A DNA stretch of 64,000 bases from Myxococcales bacterium (GTDB lineage Bacteria; Myxococcota_A; Bradymonadia; REDH01), in NCBI GenBank assembly GCA_020633625.1, contig JACKDJ010000006.1:62001-126000 (forward strand), written 5' to 3'. The notes below the pieces were generated by a model, which searched no databases, was not told the DNA's origin, and saw nothing but the letters and a program-made list of their open reading frames with translations. A program made the position numbers and the translations under genes. The stretch's first letter is position 1. Each line of letters opens with the position of its first letter. This document shows positions 9,235 to 19,112 of this stretch, in pieces.

Positions 9235-10290
9235 ATGTTCGGCTGGGCACACCCGACGATGCTCGCTCCGATGGAGGGCATCACCCACCCGACGTTCCGT
9301 ACGCTGCTGGCCGCGAACGGGGGCGTCGGGGTCGTGTGCACCGAGTTCGTGCGCGTCGCCGGCGAGGTCGTGTCGCCGAAGCACATGGCGCGGCAGGTGG
9401 TCCGCTCGCCAGGCACGCCGCTGTCGGTACAGATCATGGGTACCCACGCGGAGCTGATGGCCGACGCCGCGGGCGCCGTCGCGGCGGCCGGCGCCGACAT
9501 CGTCGACGTGAACCTCGGCTGCCCCGCCCCCCGCGTCGTCCGTAAGGGCGCCGGGTCGGCGATGCTCGCCAACCCGGCGCTGCTCTACGAGGTACTCGCG
9601 GCGATGCGCGACCGCGTCCCGGGGGTCATGTCCGCGAAGATCCGCGCCGGGTTCGACGACGCGTCCGGGGTCGTCGAGACCGCCCGAATCGTCGAGCGCG
9701 CCGGCGTCGACTTCCTGATCGTTCACCCCCGCCGCCGCGCCGACTTCTACGAGGGCGTCGCGGACTGGCGCATCACCGCGACGCTGGTCCGTGAGCTGCG
9801 AATCCCCGTCGTTGGGAACGGCGACTGCTGGTACGCCGCCGACGCGCACCGCATGCGCGCCGAGACCGGGTGCGCGGCGGTGATGATCGGCCGCCCGGCG
9901 ATCCGAAACCCCTGGATCTTCAGGCAGATCGCCGAGCTCGAGCAGGGCATCGAGCCGTTCTCGCCGGCGGGCGACGACATCGTGCGGTGGCTCGACGAGC
10001 TGACCGACAAGCTCGCGGTCGCCTTCCCCGGTCGTCGCGGCTTCGGACCGCTGGGTCGGGTCAAAGAGATGGTCACGTACCTCGGCCGCGGCGTCGACGA
10101 CGGCGGCGAGTTTCGACGCGAAGCGCTGCGTCTCCCCGACGTCGACGCCGTGCTCGGCTGCGCTCGGGCCCGGTTGGCCGGCCTTCCGGCGTCGGCGCTC
10201 GACCTCGGAGCGCGAGGCGGACGCCTCGAGACATCCGGATCGGCGCGGGTGGCAACAGAGCGTGCGAGCCAGCGCGAATCGGAGTATTGA
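9235..10290 (+). CDS. dus: tRNA-dihydrouridine synthase (Dus family)
   Basis: 351 residues. FMN TIM-barrel signatures are clear: LAPMEGITHPTFR at the N-terminus, SVQIMGTHAE, then DVNLGCPAPRVVRKGAGSAM, which contains the catalytic cysteine of the NxGCP motif and the flavin-contacting KGAGSA. VNIHPRR-type and GNGD-type motifs follow as IVHPRRRADFYEG and VGNGDCWYA, and MIGRPAIRNPWIF closes the barrel. It reduces uridines in tRNA D-loops using NADPH. The last 30 residues are Arg/Ser-rich and not typical of the family. The DusA, DusB or DusC subgroup was not assigned. Confidence 0.92.
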   Translation: MFGWAHPTMLAPMEGITHPTFRTLLAANGGVGVVCTEFVRVAGEVVSPKHMARQVVRSPGTPLSVQIMGTHAELMADAAGAVAAAGADIVDVNLGCPAPRVVRKGAGSAMLANPALLYEVLAAMRDRVPGVMSAKIRAGFDDASGVVETARIVERAGVDFLIVHPRRRADFYEGVADWRITATLVRELRIPVVGNGDCWYAADAHRMRAETGCAAVMIGRPAIRNPWIFRQIAELEQGIEPFSPAGDDIVRWLDELTDKLAVAFPGRRGFGPLGRVKEMVTYLGRGVDDGGEFRREALRLPDVDAVLGCARARLAGLPASALDLGARGGRLETSGSARVATERASQRESEY

Positions 10291-10322
10291 GCACGCCTCG
10301 ACCCTTCCCGACGCAAAGACAG

Positions 10323-13300
10323 ATGGCGAACGACCCGAGACGGCGCGGCCCCCGCACCAGCGATGCCCCGCGCGAGTGGCGCGCACCCGGACAGGGAACC
10401 AGCGACGACGGCGGCGGCGACCGCCGTGGGGGACGTGGTCCCGGGGGGCCGCCGCAGGGCTCCCGCGGCGGTGGTGGCGGCGGCGGCGGTGGTCGTGGTC
10501 CGGGCGGTCCCGGCGGTGGAGGCGGTCGTGGTCCGGGCGGCCCGGGTGGCGGTCGCGGACCTGGCGGCGGTGGCGGTCGCGGCCCCGGGGGACCGCGTCC
10601 TGGCGATGGGCGTGGGCCCGGCGGTGGGCCTGGCGGTCGCGGCGGTGATCGGCCGTCGGGCGGCGGCGGCTCGGGCGAGGCCCGCGGCTCCGGTCAGCGG
10701 CGCGCCGCGTTCGAGTACGTGATCGCATCGGAGCAGGGCAGCATCGCCGCCGAAGTCTTCCGCGGCGATGTGCCGCCGGAGTGGCGCGAGATCCCGCCGA
10801 TCGTCCTCTTCAAGTCTGGATTCTTCGCGCGCGCTCAGGGCGGTGTCGAGCGGCTCGCGCGCGACGCGAGCTTCGATCGCGCGGTCGTCTACGCAGTCTG
10901 GGACGACCCGGCGCAGGTCTACCTCTCGGCGGGTCGCGAGGTGCGCCCCGGCGTCACCGCCGCGATGCTCGTCCCGTCGACGCTCGGCGAAGGGCCGCCG
11001 TGGATCCCGGTACAGGCGGCGGTGCAGTCGAGCCAGGTCGAGCTCGAGACGGGCATCTTGTCGCCGTGGCTCGACCAGGTTTCGTGCGCGCGGTTCCGGC
11101 CGCAGATCGCCGTCGCCAAGGGTAAGCTCACGGTTGGTACCGACCCCGCCTCGCCGGTCGTGGCAGACGACGCGCCGCTCGCCGACACGCTGGCGTGGCT
11201 CGCAGCGCACCCCGACGACACGAGCGTCGGCGCCCGCGTCGCGCGGACGATGCTCGTCGACTGCGGCCATGGCCTGCAGCGCTACGGCCTCTCGCTGATG
11301 CACCGTCCCGACGGGGAGCGGCGTGCGGCGATCGAGCGCATCCTGACGCCGCTGGCGCCCGAGGTCGGCGCGCTGCTCGGCGCCCTCTGGGAGATGTGGG
11401 AGCGGCCCGAGGCGCAGCGAGCGGCGACAGGTCCGACCGAGGCGACGATCGAGGTGGCCCGTGTGCTCTCGCGTAACCTGCAGGCCGACGCGCCGCTGCA
11501 GCAGGCCTCGTCGATGGCCGTGCTCGTCACGTGGCTCGCGGGCCTGTTCGGGATCCGCACCGAGCGCACGGGACGTCAGCCCGCGCGGACACTCTTCGCC
11601 GTGGCGCGGGCGCTGCGACGCTCGGGGCGCCACCTCGACGCGCTGTCGCACCCGGACACGCCGCTGCCGCGCTTCCCGCTCGACCGCGCCGAGGCCGACG
11701 CCGTCGTCCGCGAGCTCTCGCGGCTGCCGCGCGAGGAGACGGACCTTGAGCGCCTGTTGCGTGCGCTGGCGATCGCCGAGTCCGGGTGGCACATCGCGCG
11801 CCCCCGCCGCGAGCACCTGCGGCCGTTCCGCATCGCGCACATGTTCCTGCGCGGCTGGCCGAACGCATCGCGCTCGCTGGTTGGACGGTACGACCACATC
11901 CTCACGGGGTGGAGCTTCCGTGGCGCGGAGCTTCGCGCCGACGACATCGACGACGGCACGCTGCGCGGCGTCTTCGTGACCGACGCCGCGTCGATCACGT
12001 CGCTGCGCGCCTATGCTCGCACGGTCGCGACGCCGTCGAAGGCCGGCGAGTTCGTCGCGCTCGGCCTGCAGAGCACCGAGCACCCGGCCCTTCAGGCGGT
12101 CGGCGAGCTGCGCGGCCTGGAGCTCGCGGCCGCCGTCGCTCGCTACGACGACGCGGCGACCCAGTCGCGCGTGACGTGGCTGCGGCTGCAGACCGCGGTC
12201 GCGGCGGGCGAGTTCCTCGTCACGCGCCTCGAGCACCTCGACGACGTGCCCGGGTTCGTGCTGCACCCTCCGATCGCGCCGGGCGTCGCCAACGCGGGCC
12301 CGCGGTCTCACTTCATGTACTGGCGGATGTTCTGCCGGTCGATCGCGTGGAAGCGGGCGGACGTGTACCGGGACTTCGTCGAGGCGACGCTCCCGCAGTG
12401 CGAGTCCCTTCCGCCGAAGCTGCAGACGGAGCTGTTCGCGCTGATCCGCCGCTGGGTGCTGCAGTCCGACGAGCACCGCGCCGCGGGCGCTGCGTGGGCG
12501 CCGGCGCTCCGCGCGACCGCCGAGCGGTTCGTCGCGGCCTCGGACCGGACGTGGCTCGACGGCGAGTGGATCGACGCGCTGATGGCCGCCCTCGCCGCCG
12601 TCGACCGCGACGGATTCGTGGCCGCGCTCGAGGCGATGCTCGCAGACGACCGGCTCGACGTCAGCCACTTCGACCGGCTGATCGACGGGCCCCGCGCCGC
12701 TGGCTGGCGAAAGGAGTTCGTGCAGAGCCCGGTGTTTGGTCAGCTCCATAGCGCGCTCCGCGCCGCCACCGGGGTCGACGCCATCTGGGGACGCGTCGAG
12801 TGGACGCGCGCCGCGATGGAGCGCGCCCGCGGCGCCGACGCCGTCCGGTGGCTCCTCGACCCGCGCAGCTACCCGCGCTTCACTGGCTCCGAGGAGATGG
12901 CGACCTGGTTCGCGGACCGTGGCCTCGCGGCGCTGCGCGACCCGGACGGCGCCGTCCTCGAGCTCCTGCGCATCGCCCTGCGCCACATCGCCCCGCAGCA
13001 CCTCGACCTGCTGCTCCGAGCCTACGACGCCCGGACGCTCTGGCCGGCGGACCAGCACCTCGCCGAGCTCGAGGAGGCCGGACGGCTCGACGCGCTGGCG
13101 ATCAGACTTCGGCTCGCGACCACGGGCGACACCGCGACGCACGCCGGCGTCGTGCGCCGGCTCGCAGACGCGGCCGCCAGCGGCAACGACCTGCGCACCG
13201 CCGCGCTCGCGTTCGCGCACTTCGTCGAGACGCGCCGCGACCCCGACGCGACCGACGCCCTTGCGAGCTCCGTGCGCGCCGCGTTCGGACGCTACAAGCC

Positions 13301-14858
13301 GGCGCGCTACGCCGTCGACGGCCTGTGCGTCGCCCTCGACGGCTGGCGCGTCGCCGAGCTCGGCGACGCCGAGCCCGCGGCGAAGCTGGCGCGCGTCGCC
13401 CTGAAGTGGGTGGGCGAGGTGCAGGACGAGTCGCTCTACGCCTTCCTGCAGTACGTCGCCGCCGCGCACGCCGCGGGTGGTGTCGACGCCGGTGTCGCGC
13501 ACCTCGCGCAGACCGGAGAGCTGGGCGTGCTGCGTGCTGCGCTCGACGCCGCGGCCGCGCTGAGCTCGGTCGACGCCGCGATCGCAGAGGCGTCCCGCGG
13601 GCGCTCCGCGACAAACCGACGCCTCAAGGCGATCGTCGGGCTCGGCGAAGCGGCACCGTGGATCGACGCGGCGGTCGCCGCCGGCGTGGCCGCCGCTCTC
13701 GAGGCCGGCGTCGACGCCACCGCGATCGCCTCTGCGCTCGCAGTGGTGACCAAGGAGACGCTCGCACCGATCGGGCCGGCTCCGGTCTCTCCGACCCTCG
13801 CGGCGGAAGCACCGGCAGACGACCTCGCCGTCGCGAGCGACGACGCAGAGCTCGGCGACGAGGTGGCGAGCGACGAGGCGGTCGATGACGCTGCCGAGCT
13901 CGCGAGCGACTCGTCGGAGCTTGCGGGAGACGACCATCACACCGGGGACGACCGTGAAGACGGCGCCTCGACCGCGCTGCTGGTGCGCCGGCGTGAGCGG
14001 CTCGGCGAGCTCGTCGCGGCGAGCTCCGCGCGATGGTCGCAGCTCCTTCGGCGCTGCGGCGCCGTCGGCGGCGAGACCCGCGCCCTGATCCGTCGCGCGG
14101 CGCGCGTCGGCTCCGCGCGCTACGGGCTTCGGCTCGAGGTGTACTCGCTGCTCGGCGGCACCCGGGACGACATTCGCGGGGTCGTCGACCCGCGGCGTCT
14201 GCTCGGCAGTGACTTCCTCGACAATGCCGGCATCGAGGTCGACCCGTTCGACTTCGCCACGATCTGCGACGCGCTACGGCGCGCCTCGATCGAGGCGGGC
14301 GGCGCGCCGAACGTGCTCATCGACCGGAACCTCGTCGCGGTGCCGCTCCCGAAGCGGCTCCCCAGCGCCGACGGTCACGCAGACGCAGACGCCGAACAGG
14401 ACGCCGAGCTCGACGCCAACACGCAGGGCGCCGAGGCCGGTGAAGGCGCGGGGTGGCAGCCCGTCGACGTCGACGACCATGGCACCGGCGACGACGCCAG
14501 TGACGCGGCCGCCGGCGGCGAGAGCGGCGAGGGTCAAGAAGAGTCCGCGTCGGCCGACACGGAGCAGACCGACTCGGAGCAGGTCGACGCGGAAACGAGC
14601 GACGCCGAGGCGCCGTTGACGGCGACGGATGCCAAGCCCGAGGCCGCCGGAGCCGATGCGACTGCAAGCCCCGGCCCACGCGACCGTCTGCGCGACGCGT
14701 GGAGCGTCGACGCGCCCGAAGAGCTGCGCGCCGCAGCGTTCGGCGAGGCGGGCGTGCCGGTCGTTCTGAGGCACCTACTCAAGCGAAACCAGGCGCTGTC
14801 GATCTCGTTCGGCGTCGTGAACCGGCGCCCCGCCGCCCTGCTCAAGTGGCGCCGCTGA
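10323..14858 (+). CDS. very large protein with Gly/Arg-rich (RGG-type) N-terminus and acidic linkers, function unknown
   Basis: 1,511 residues starting at the ATG at 10323, 32 bp after dus. Residues about 37-119 are low-complexity Gly/Arg/Pro with recurring RGPGGP units. A compact domain follows (about 124-280; FEYVIASEQGSIAAEVF, IPPIVLFKSGFF), then about 850 residues of mostly alpha-helical sequence with no recognised motif. Two strongly acidic Asp/Glu/Ser stretches lie near residues 1158-1215 and 1352-1446, with a basic segment (LLVRRRERLGEL) between them. RGG-type regions commonly bind RNA, and neighbours are a tRNA enzyme and nucleoside-salvage genes, so an RNA-related role is a reasonable guess only. 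Codon use matches the surroundings. Confidence 0.75.
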   Translation: MANDPRRRGPRTSDAPREWRAPGQGTSDDGGGDRRGGRGPGGPPQGSRGGGGGGGGGRGPGGPGGGGGRGPGGPGGGRGPGGGGGRGPGGPRPGDGRGPGGGPGGRGGDRPSGGGGSGEARGSGQRRAAFEYVIASEQGSIAAEVFRGDVPPEWREIPPIVLFKSGFFARAQGGVERLARDASFDRAVVYAVWDDPAQVYLSAGREVRPGVTAAMLVPSTLGEGPPWIPVQAAVQSSQVELETGILSPWLDQVSCARFRPQIAVAKGKLTVGTDPASPVVADDAPLADTLAWLAAHPDDTSVGARVARTMLVDCGHGLQRYGLSLMHRPDGERRAAIERILTPLAPEVGALLGALWEMWERPEAQRAATGPTEATIEVARVLSRNLQADAPLQQASSMAVLVTWLAGLFGIRTERTGRQPARTLFAVARALRRSGRHLDALSHPDTPLPRFPLDRAEADAVVRELSRLPREETDLERLLRALAIAESGWHIARPRREHLRPFRIAHMFLRGWPNASRSLVGRYDHILTGWSFRGAELRADDIDDGTLRGVFVTDAASITSLRAYARTVATPSKAGEFVALGLQSTEHPALQAVGELRGLELAAAVARYDDAATQSRVTWLRLQTAVAAGEFLVTRLEHLDDVPGFVLHPPIAPGVANAGPRSHFMYWRMFCRSIAWKRADVYRDFVEATLPQCESLPPKLQTELFALIRRWVLQSDEHRAAGAAWAPALRATAERFVAASDRTWLDGEWIDALMAALAAVDRDGFVAALEAMLADDRLDVSHFDRLIDGPRAAGWRKEFVQSPVFGQLHSALRAATGVDAIWGRVEWTRAAMERARGADAVRWLLDPRSYPRFTGSEEMATWFADRGLAALRDPDGAVLELLRIALRHIAPQHLDLLLRAYDARTLWPADQHLAELEEAGRLDALAIRLRLATTGDTATHAGVVRRLADAAASGNDLRTAALAFAHFVETRRDPDATDALASSVRAAFGRYKPARYAVDGLCVALDGWRVAELGDAEPAAKLARVALKWVGEVQDESLYAFLQYVAAAHAAGGVDAGVAHLAQTGELGVLRAALDAAAALSSVDAAIAEASRGRSATNRRLKAIVGLGEAAPWIDAAVAAGVAAALEAGVDATAIASALAVVTKETLAPIGPAPVSPTLAAEAPADDLAVASDDAELGDEVASDEAVDDAAELASDSSELAGDDHHTGDDREDGASTALLVRRRERLGELVAASSARWSQLLRRCGAVGGETRALIRRAARVGSARYGLRLEVYSLLGGTRDDIRGVVDPRRLLGSDFLDNAGIEVDPFDFATICDALRRASIEAGGAPNVLIDRNLVAVPLPKRLPSADGHADADAEQDAELDANTQGAEAGEGAGWQPVDVDDHGTGDDASDAAAGGESGEGQEESASADTEQTDSEQVDAETSDAEAPLTATDAKPEAAGADATASPGPRDRLRDAWSVDAPEELRAAAFGEAGVPVVLRHLLKRNQALSISFGVVNRRPAALLKWRR
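10432..10680 (+). repeat. imperfect GC-rich coding repeat encoding RGPGGP-type units
   Basis: Within the giant gene, short degenerate units of the type ggtcgtggtccgggcggtcc recur about eight times. They encode Gly/Arg/Pro low complexity. Such tracts expand and contract by slippage, so copy number may vary between strains and assemblies may be unreliable here. Confidence 0.7.
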
Positions 14859-14916
14859 GCTGAGCTCGCGCCGAAACCGCCGACAGCGGCGCGGCGCTCT
14901 CGCCCCCGAGGGTCCG

Positions 14917-15750
14917 ATGAGAGGAGAGTTCGAGAAGGTGGACGCCGCGGCGGCGATGCTCGCCGCGCGCGTCCCGTCGCCACCGACCGTCGCCCTCGTG
15001 CTCGGGTCCGGGCTCGGCGACTACGCGGACACACTCGAGGGCGCGGTCGCCGTCGACTACGCCGACATCCCCGGGTTTCACGCGAGCACCGTGTCCGGGC
15101 ACGCCGGACGGCTGGTCTTCGGCGAGCGGGCGGGAGTGAGGATCGCCGCGATGCAAGGGCGCATCCACGCCTACGAGGGTCACGACGCGGCGACCGTCGT
15201 GTTTCCGCTCCGGACGCTGTGGCGGCTCGGTGCGCGAACGCTGGTCGTCACGAACGCCGCCGGTGGCGCGAACCCGGGCTTCGTGCCGGGAGATCTGATG
15301 TGCATCACCGACCACCTCAACCTGACGGGCACGAGCCCCCTCGTCGGCGAGAACGACGAGCGCTTCGGGCCGCGCTTCCCCGACATGAGCGAGGCCTACT
15401 CCAAGCGCCTCGCGGCGATCGCGCGCGCCGCCAGCGCCGACGCGGGCTTCGTGCTCCGGTCGGGGGTCTACGCCGGCATGCTCGGGCCGGCGTACGAGAC
15501 CCCGGCCGAAGTCCGGATGGTGCAGCGGCTCGGTGGCGACGCCGTCGGAATGAGCACGGTCCTCGAGGTTATCGCCGCGCGCCACCTGAAGATGGACGTG
15601 CTCGGCCTGTCGTGCATCACGAACTTCGGCGCGGGGCTCAGCGACGCCCCGCTCGACCACGCCGAAGTGAAGGAGGTCGCGTCGCGCGTGCGCTCTCGGT
15701 TCGTGGCGCTGCTCGACGGCGTCTTCGCGAAGCTCGGGGTGGCGTCGTGA
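14917..15750 (+). CDS. punA: purine nucleoside phosphorylase
   Basis: 277 residues, normal for trimeric (family 2) PNP. Visible motifs in order: LVLGSGLGDYAD (phosphate loop), VSGHAGRLVFGE, MQGRIHAYEGHD, TNAAGGANPGF, GVYAGMLGPAYETPAE, VGMSTVLEVIAARH and ITNFGAGLSD. The Asn of TNFGAG is the residue that selects 6-oxopurines, so inosine and guanosine are the likely substrates. It yields the free base and ribose-1-phosphate in the cytoplasm. The gene overlaps the following cytidine deaminase by a GTGA, forming a nucleoside-salvage pair. Confidence 0.95.
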   Translation: MRGEFEKVDAAAAMLAARVPSPPTVALVLGSGLGDYADTLEGAVAVDYADIPGFHASTVSGHAGRLVFGERAGVRIAAMQGRIHAYEGHDAATVVFPLRTLWRLGARTLVVTNAAGGANPGFVPGDLMCITDHLNLTGTSPLVGENDERFGPRFPDMSEAYSKRLAAIARAASADAGFVLRSGVYAGMLGPAYETPAEVRMVQRLGGDAVGMSTVLEVIAARHLKMDVLGLSCITNFGAGLSDAPLDHAEVKEVASRVRSRFVALLDGVFAKLGVAS

Positions 15751-16157
15751 CGCTGGTCCACCCGCGCGAGGCGGAGCTGATCGCGGCGGCGCAGCGGGCG
15801 CACGGCAACGCGTATGCGCCGTACTCCGGGTTCTGGGTCGGCGCGGCGGTGCTCGCGGAGTCCGGCGCGATCTACCTCGGCTGCAACGTCGAGAACGCGA
15901 CCTACGGCGCGACGGTCTGCGCCGAGCGAAACGCGGTCGGCGCGGCGGTCGTGGCCGGAGAGCGCCGGCTCGAGGCCTGCGTCGTCTTCACGAAGCACAG
16001 CCGCGCGACGCCGCCGTGTGGGGTCTGTCGCCAGGTGCTGCTGGAGTTCGGGCCAGACCTCCTCGTCGTCAGCGTGACGGCGTCGGGGCTGGTGACGCGG
16101 GCGCCGCTCTCGGAGCTCTTGCCGTCGGCGTTCGGGCCCTCTGACCTGGGGAAGTAG
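15747..16157 (+). CDS. cdd: cytidine deaminase (small tetrameric type)
   Basis: 136 residues from a GTG at 15747 whose last bases form the stop of punA (GTGA). NAYAPYSGFWVGAAV opens the fold. CNVENATYGATVCAERNA carries the first zinc cysteine and the catalytic Glu, and PCGVCRQVL supplies the other two zinc cysteines, the three-Cys pattern of homotetrameric deaminases. It converts cytidine and deoxycytidine to uridine forms. Coupling to punA places both in nucleoside salvage. Confidence 0.95.
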   Translation: MTLVHPREAELIAAAQRAHGNAYAPYSGFWVGAAVLAESGAIYLGCNVENATYGATVCAERNAVGAAVVAGERRLEACVVFTKHSRATPPCGVCRQVLLEFGPDLLVVSVTASGLVTRAPLSELLPSAFGPSDLGK

Positions 16158-16275
16158 GCAGTCGGGCCTGCCGACGTTCACGACATCCGCGGGAATTCTT
16201 TACGCCGATCGGGCGATGGGGGATTCTCTCGGCGCCGCGTCTGCCTTGGAGTCGCGGAAGGCAAGGACGCGTGCC

Positions 16276-19110
16276 ATGGGAACGATCCCATCGAAAGAGA
16301 TTCTTCGTGCGTTTCGCGAGCCGCGGTTCAGCACGTCGACCGAGGTAGAGGAGTTCGTCGCAGACGTCGGCGCGCTCGAGATCACCGACGCGCAGGCGCT
16401 GTTCGCGGTGCTGCTCGACCGTCGAGGGATGTCCGATCTCAAGGCGCACCGCTTCCGCTGCGCGCTGTTCCGCCGGCTGATGGCGAACAGCACGCACCTG
16501 CGCGAGCTGTTCGTCCCGATGCTGCGCTCGGTGAAGCAGGCCGACCCGGACGTCCGTCAGACGATGCTCGAGGTGCTGCCGCTGATCAACAGCGTCGGCG
16601 GGCACCGCGAGGTCGTCGCGCTGTTCCGGCACCCCGAGCCAGACGTCCGCCAGTTCGGAAAGGGGCTGGCGGAGAGGATCGGCGGCAAGACGATGTTCGG
16701 GCTGCTGGTGGAGCTCTGCGGCTCGCCCGACTTCTACGGTCGCATCGAGGCGATGGAGGCCTGCGTCACGATGGCGGGGTACCACGCCATCCCGGCGCTC
16801 CGGAACGCGCTCAAGGCCGGCACGGCGCACGAGAAGCTGCGCGCGCTCGAGATGCTCGGCGACCACGAGATCATCACCAAGAACCGCGACGGCGCACTCG
16901 AGGCCATCGCGTCGGCTCTCGACGACCTCAGCGAGGACGTCGTGACGCACGCGATCACGTCGTTCGGGGCGATCGGCGCCGAAGAGGACTTCTTCCGCTA
17001 CGTCGCGCCGAAGCTCGAGGGTGGCTCGCTGGCCGTGGTTCGCGCGACAATCCGCGCGATGTCGCGCTACCGCAGCCAGCGGGTCTTGGACCTGCTCCGC
17101 GACCAGATCGGCGTCGGCCCGAAGGCGATCCGGCTGGCCGTCCTCGACGTGCTCGAGGCGATGCGCCACGAGGACGTGCTCCCGGTCATCGCCGAGTCAC
17201 TGAACCACCGGCAGATCGAGGTGCGCATCCGCGCGGCGAAGGCGCTCGAGAACCTGGCCGCGGGCGGCACCATCGACGTCGCGCGGACGATCATCTGGCT
17301 GCTCCGGAGCCGTGACGTCGACGTGAAGCGCCTCGCTGCCGACCTCGCGCGCCGCATCGGCGACCCCGAAGGAAAGCTCTGGCCGCAGCTCTTCACGTTC
17401 CTGCGCGACGAGGACTGGTGGGTGCGCGAGCGCATCACCGATGCGCTGATCGACCTCGCGGGGCTGCAGCTCACGCGGCACGTCGTCGGGCTCCTGAACG
17501 AGGAGTCGCCGGTCGTGCGTCGCTACGCCGTCGAGATGCTCAAGCGGCTGCAAGACCCCGCCGCGCTCGGCGCGCTCGTGCGGACTGTCCAGACCGACGC
17601 AGACTGGTGGGTCCGCGAGCGAGCCATCGAGGCGATGGGAGACCTGGGCGACGCCCGCGCGGTCCCCTACATCGTCGACTTCATGCAGAAAGACCCAGAG
17701 CTCGAGCCCGTCTGCCTCGACACGCTGGCGCGCATCGGTGACTCGCGGGCGGCCCCTCACGTGGCGGCCCTCATCGACCCGCAAGACGTCGACCGCACGA
17801 CAGAGGTGCTGACGGCGCTCGAGGCGATCGGCGACCGGACGTACGTCAGCGTCGTCATGCCGCTGACCGACCACATCAACCACGAGCTTCGGCAGAAGGC
17901 GCGCGGTCTGATCCGCCGCTGGAACCTGGACGCGCAGTTCGCGGAATGGAGCGACGAGGGGTCGTCCCGTCTCGGTACGCTCGACCGCCTGCTGTGGGCC
18001 ACAGCGAAGGCCAACGGCGACGACCTCCTCCTCGCCGCCGGTCGACAGCCGTACATCAAGCGCCTCGGAGAGGTCGCCCCGCTCGTGAAGAACGTCTTCA
18101 CGAACGAGCAGATCAAGGGGCTGCTGTATCCGCACCTGACCGAGACGCAGATCGGGATGTTCGAGCAGGCGCACGCCGACGTGGACTTCTCGTACGAGGT
18201 GAAGTCGGCGGGGCTCCGCTTCCGCGTCAACGTGCTCCAAGAGGCGAACGGGATCGCCGCGGTCTTCCGAGTCGTCCGCAACGTGATCCCGGCGATGGAA
18301 GAGCTCGGGATGCCCTCGATCGTCAACGGCTTCGGCGACCTCAAGAACGGACTCGTGCTCGTCGGGGGCCCTACCGGCGCGGGCAAGTCGACGACGCTCG
18401 CGGCGATCATCGACTACATCAACCGCTCGTACCGGAAACACATCATCACGCTCGAAGACCCCATCGAGGTGATCCACACGCCGAAGCAGTCGCTGGTCAA
18501 CCAGCGAGAGATGGGCACACACTCTGCGGACTTCCGGAGCGCCCTCCGATCGACGCTGCGCGAAGACCCGGACGTCATCCTCGTCGGCGAGATGCGCGAC
18601 CCCGAGACGATCGGCTTCGCGATCACGGCCGCCGAGACCGGGCACTTGGTGTTCGGGACGGTGCACACGACGACGGCAGACACGAGCGTCGACCGCATCA
18701 TCAACGCGTTCCCGCACGGGCAGCAGCCGCAGGTGCGTACGATCCTCGCGTCGTCGCTGCGTGCCGTGCTCTGCCAGCTGCTGGTCCCCCGGCGCGACGG
18801 CCGCGGCCGCGTGCCGTCCGTCGAGGTCATGCTGAACAGCGACGCCGTCTCGAACCTGATCCGAAAGGGAAAGACCTTCCAGATCCCGAACGTCATCTCG
18901 ATGTCCCGGGAGTCCGGGATGCAGTCGATGGATAACGACCTGATCCGCCTCTACAAACACCGTGTCATCACCGCCGACGACGGCTACATGCGCGCGAACA
19001 ACAAGAAGGAGTTCGAGGCCGCCGTCGTCGAGCACGACACCGGCGCTTCCCGCGCGATTCAGGCCATCAGCGGCGACCACAAGATCGTCAGCCTCGGCGA
19101 CGAGGGCTAG
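16276..19110 (+). CDS. HEAT-repeat protein fused to a PilT-type ATPase
   Basis: 944 residues from the ATG at 16276, which has an AAGGA about 8 bp upstream; an in-frame ATG at 16216 would add 20 residues. Residues about 60-560 are helical HEAT-like repeats (e.g. DEDWWVRERITDALIDLAG and DADWWVRERAIEAMGDLG, near-identical units). Residues about 590-900 are a PilT/VirB11-type ATPase: Walker A GGPTGAGKST with Lys704, HIITLEDPIE (Asp box), VILVGEMRDPET (Walker B), a His box in VFGTVHTTTA, and SNLIRKGK, a variant of the retraction motif AIRNLIRE. It heads an operon with a plain PilT and a TPR-kinase. Probably a regulated retraction or accessory motor for type IV pili. Confidence 0.88.
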   Translation: MGTIPSKEILRAFREPRFSTSTEVEEFVADVGALEITDAQALFAVLLDRRGMSDLKAHRFRCALFRRLMANSTHLRELFVPMLRSVKQADPDVRQTMLEVLPLINSVGGHREVVALFRHPEPDVRQFGKGLAERIGGKTMFGLLVELCGSPDFYGRIEAMEACVTMAGYHAIPALRNALKAGTAHEKLRALEMLGDHEIITKNRDGALEAIASALDDLSEDVVTHAITSFGAIGAEEDFFRYVAPKLEGGSLAVVRATIRAMSRYRSQRVLDLLRDQIGVGPKAIRLAVLDVLEAMRHEDVLPVIAESLNHRQIEVRIRAAKALENLAAGGTIDVARTIIWLLRSRDVDVKRLAADLARRIGDPEGKLWPQLFTFLRDEDWWVRERITDALIDLAGLQLTRHVVGLLNEESPVVRRYAVEMLKRLQDPAALGALVRTVQTDADWWVRERAIEAMGDLGDARAVPYIVDFMQKDPELEPVCLDTLARIGDSRAAPHVAALIDPQDVDRTTEVLTALEAIGDRTYVSVVMPLTDHINHELRQKARGLIRRWNLDAQFAEWSDEGSSRLGTLDRLLWATAKANGDDLLLAAGRQPYIKRLGEVAPLVKNVFTNEQIKGLLYPHLTETQIGMFEQAHADVDFSYEVKSAGLRFRVNVLQEANGIAAVFRVVRNVIPAMEELGMPSIVNGFGDLKNGLVLVGGPTGAGKSTTLAAIIDYINRSYRKHIITLEDPIEVIHTPKQSLVNQREMGTHSADFRSALRSTLREDPDVILVGEMRDPETIGFAITAAETGHLVFGTVHTTTADTSVDRIINAFPHGQQPQVRTILASSLRAVLCQLLVPRRDGRGRVPSVEVMLNSDAVSNLIRKGKTFQIPNVISMSRESGMQSMDNDLIRLYKHRVITADDGYMRANNKKEFEAAVVEHDTGASRAIQAISGDHKIVSLGDEG

Positions 19111-19112
19111 CG

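Noticed and set aside
9747..13940. A 1,397-residue minus-strand open frame opposite the giant gene
   Set aside because: It is Arg-rich, low in hydrophobic structure and antisense to a clear coding region; long shadow frames are expected at about 70% GC.
17197..19080. A 627-residue minus-strand frame opposite the HEAT-PilT gene
   Set aside because: It mirrors the PilT gene codons and has no domain motif.
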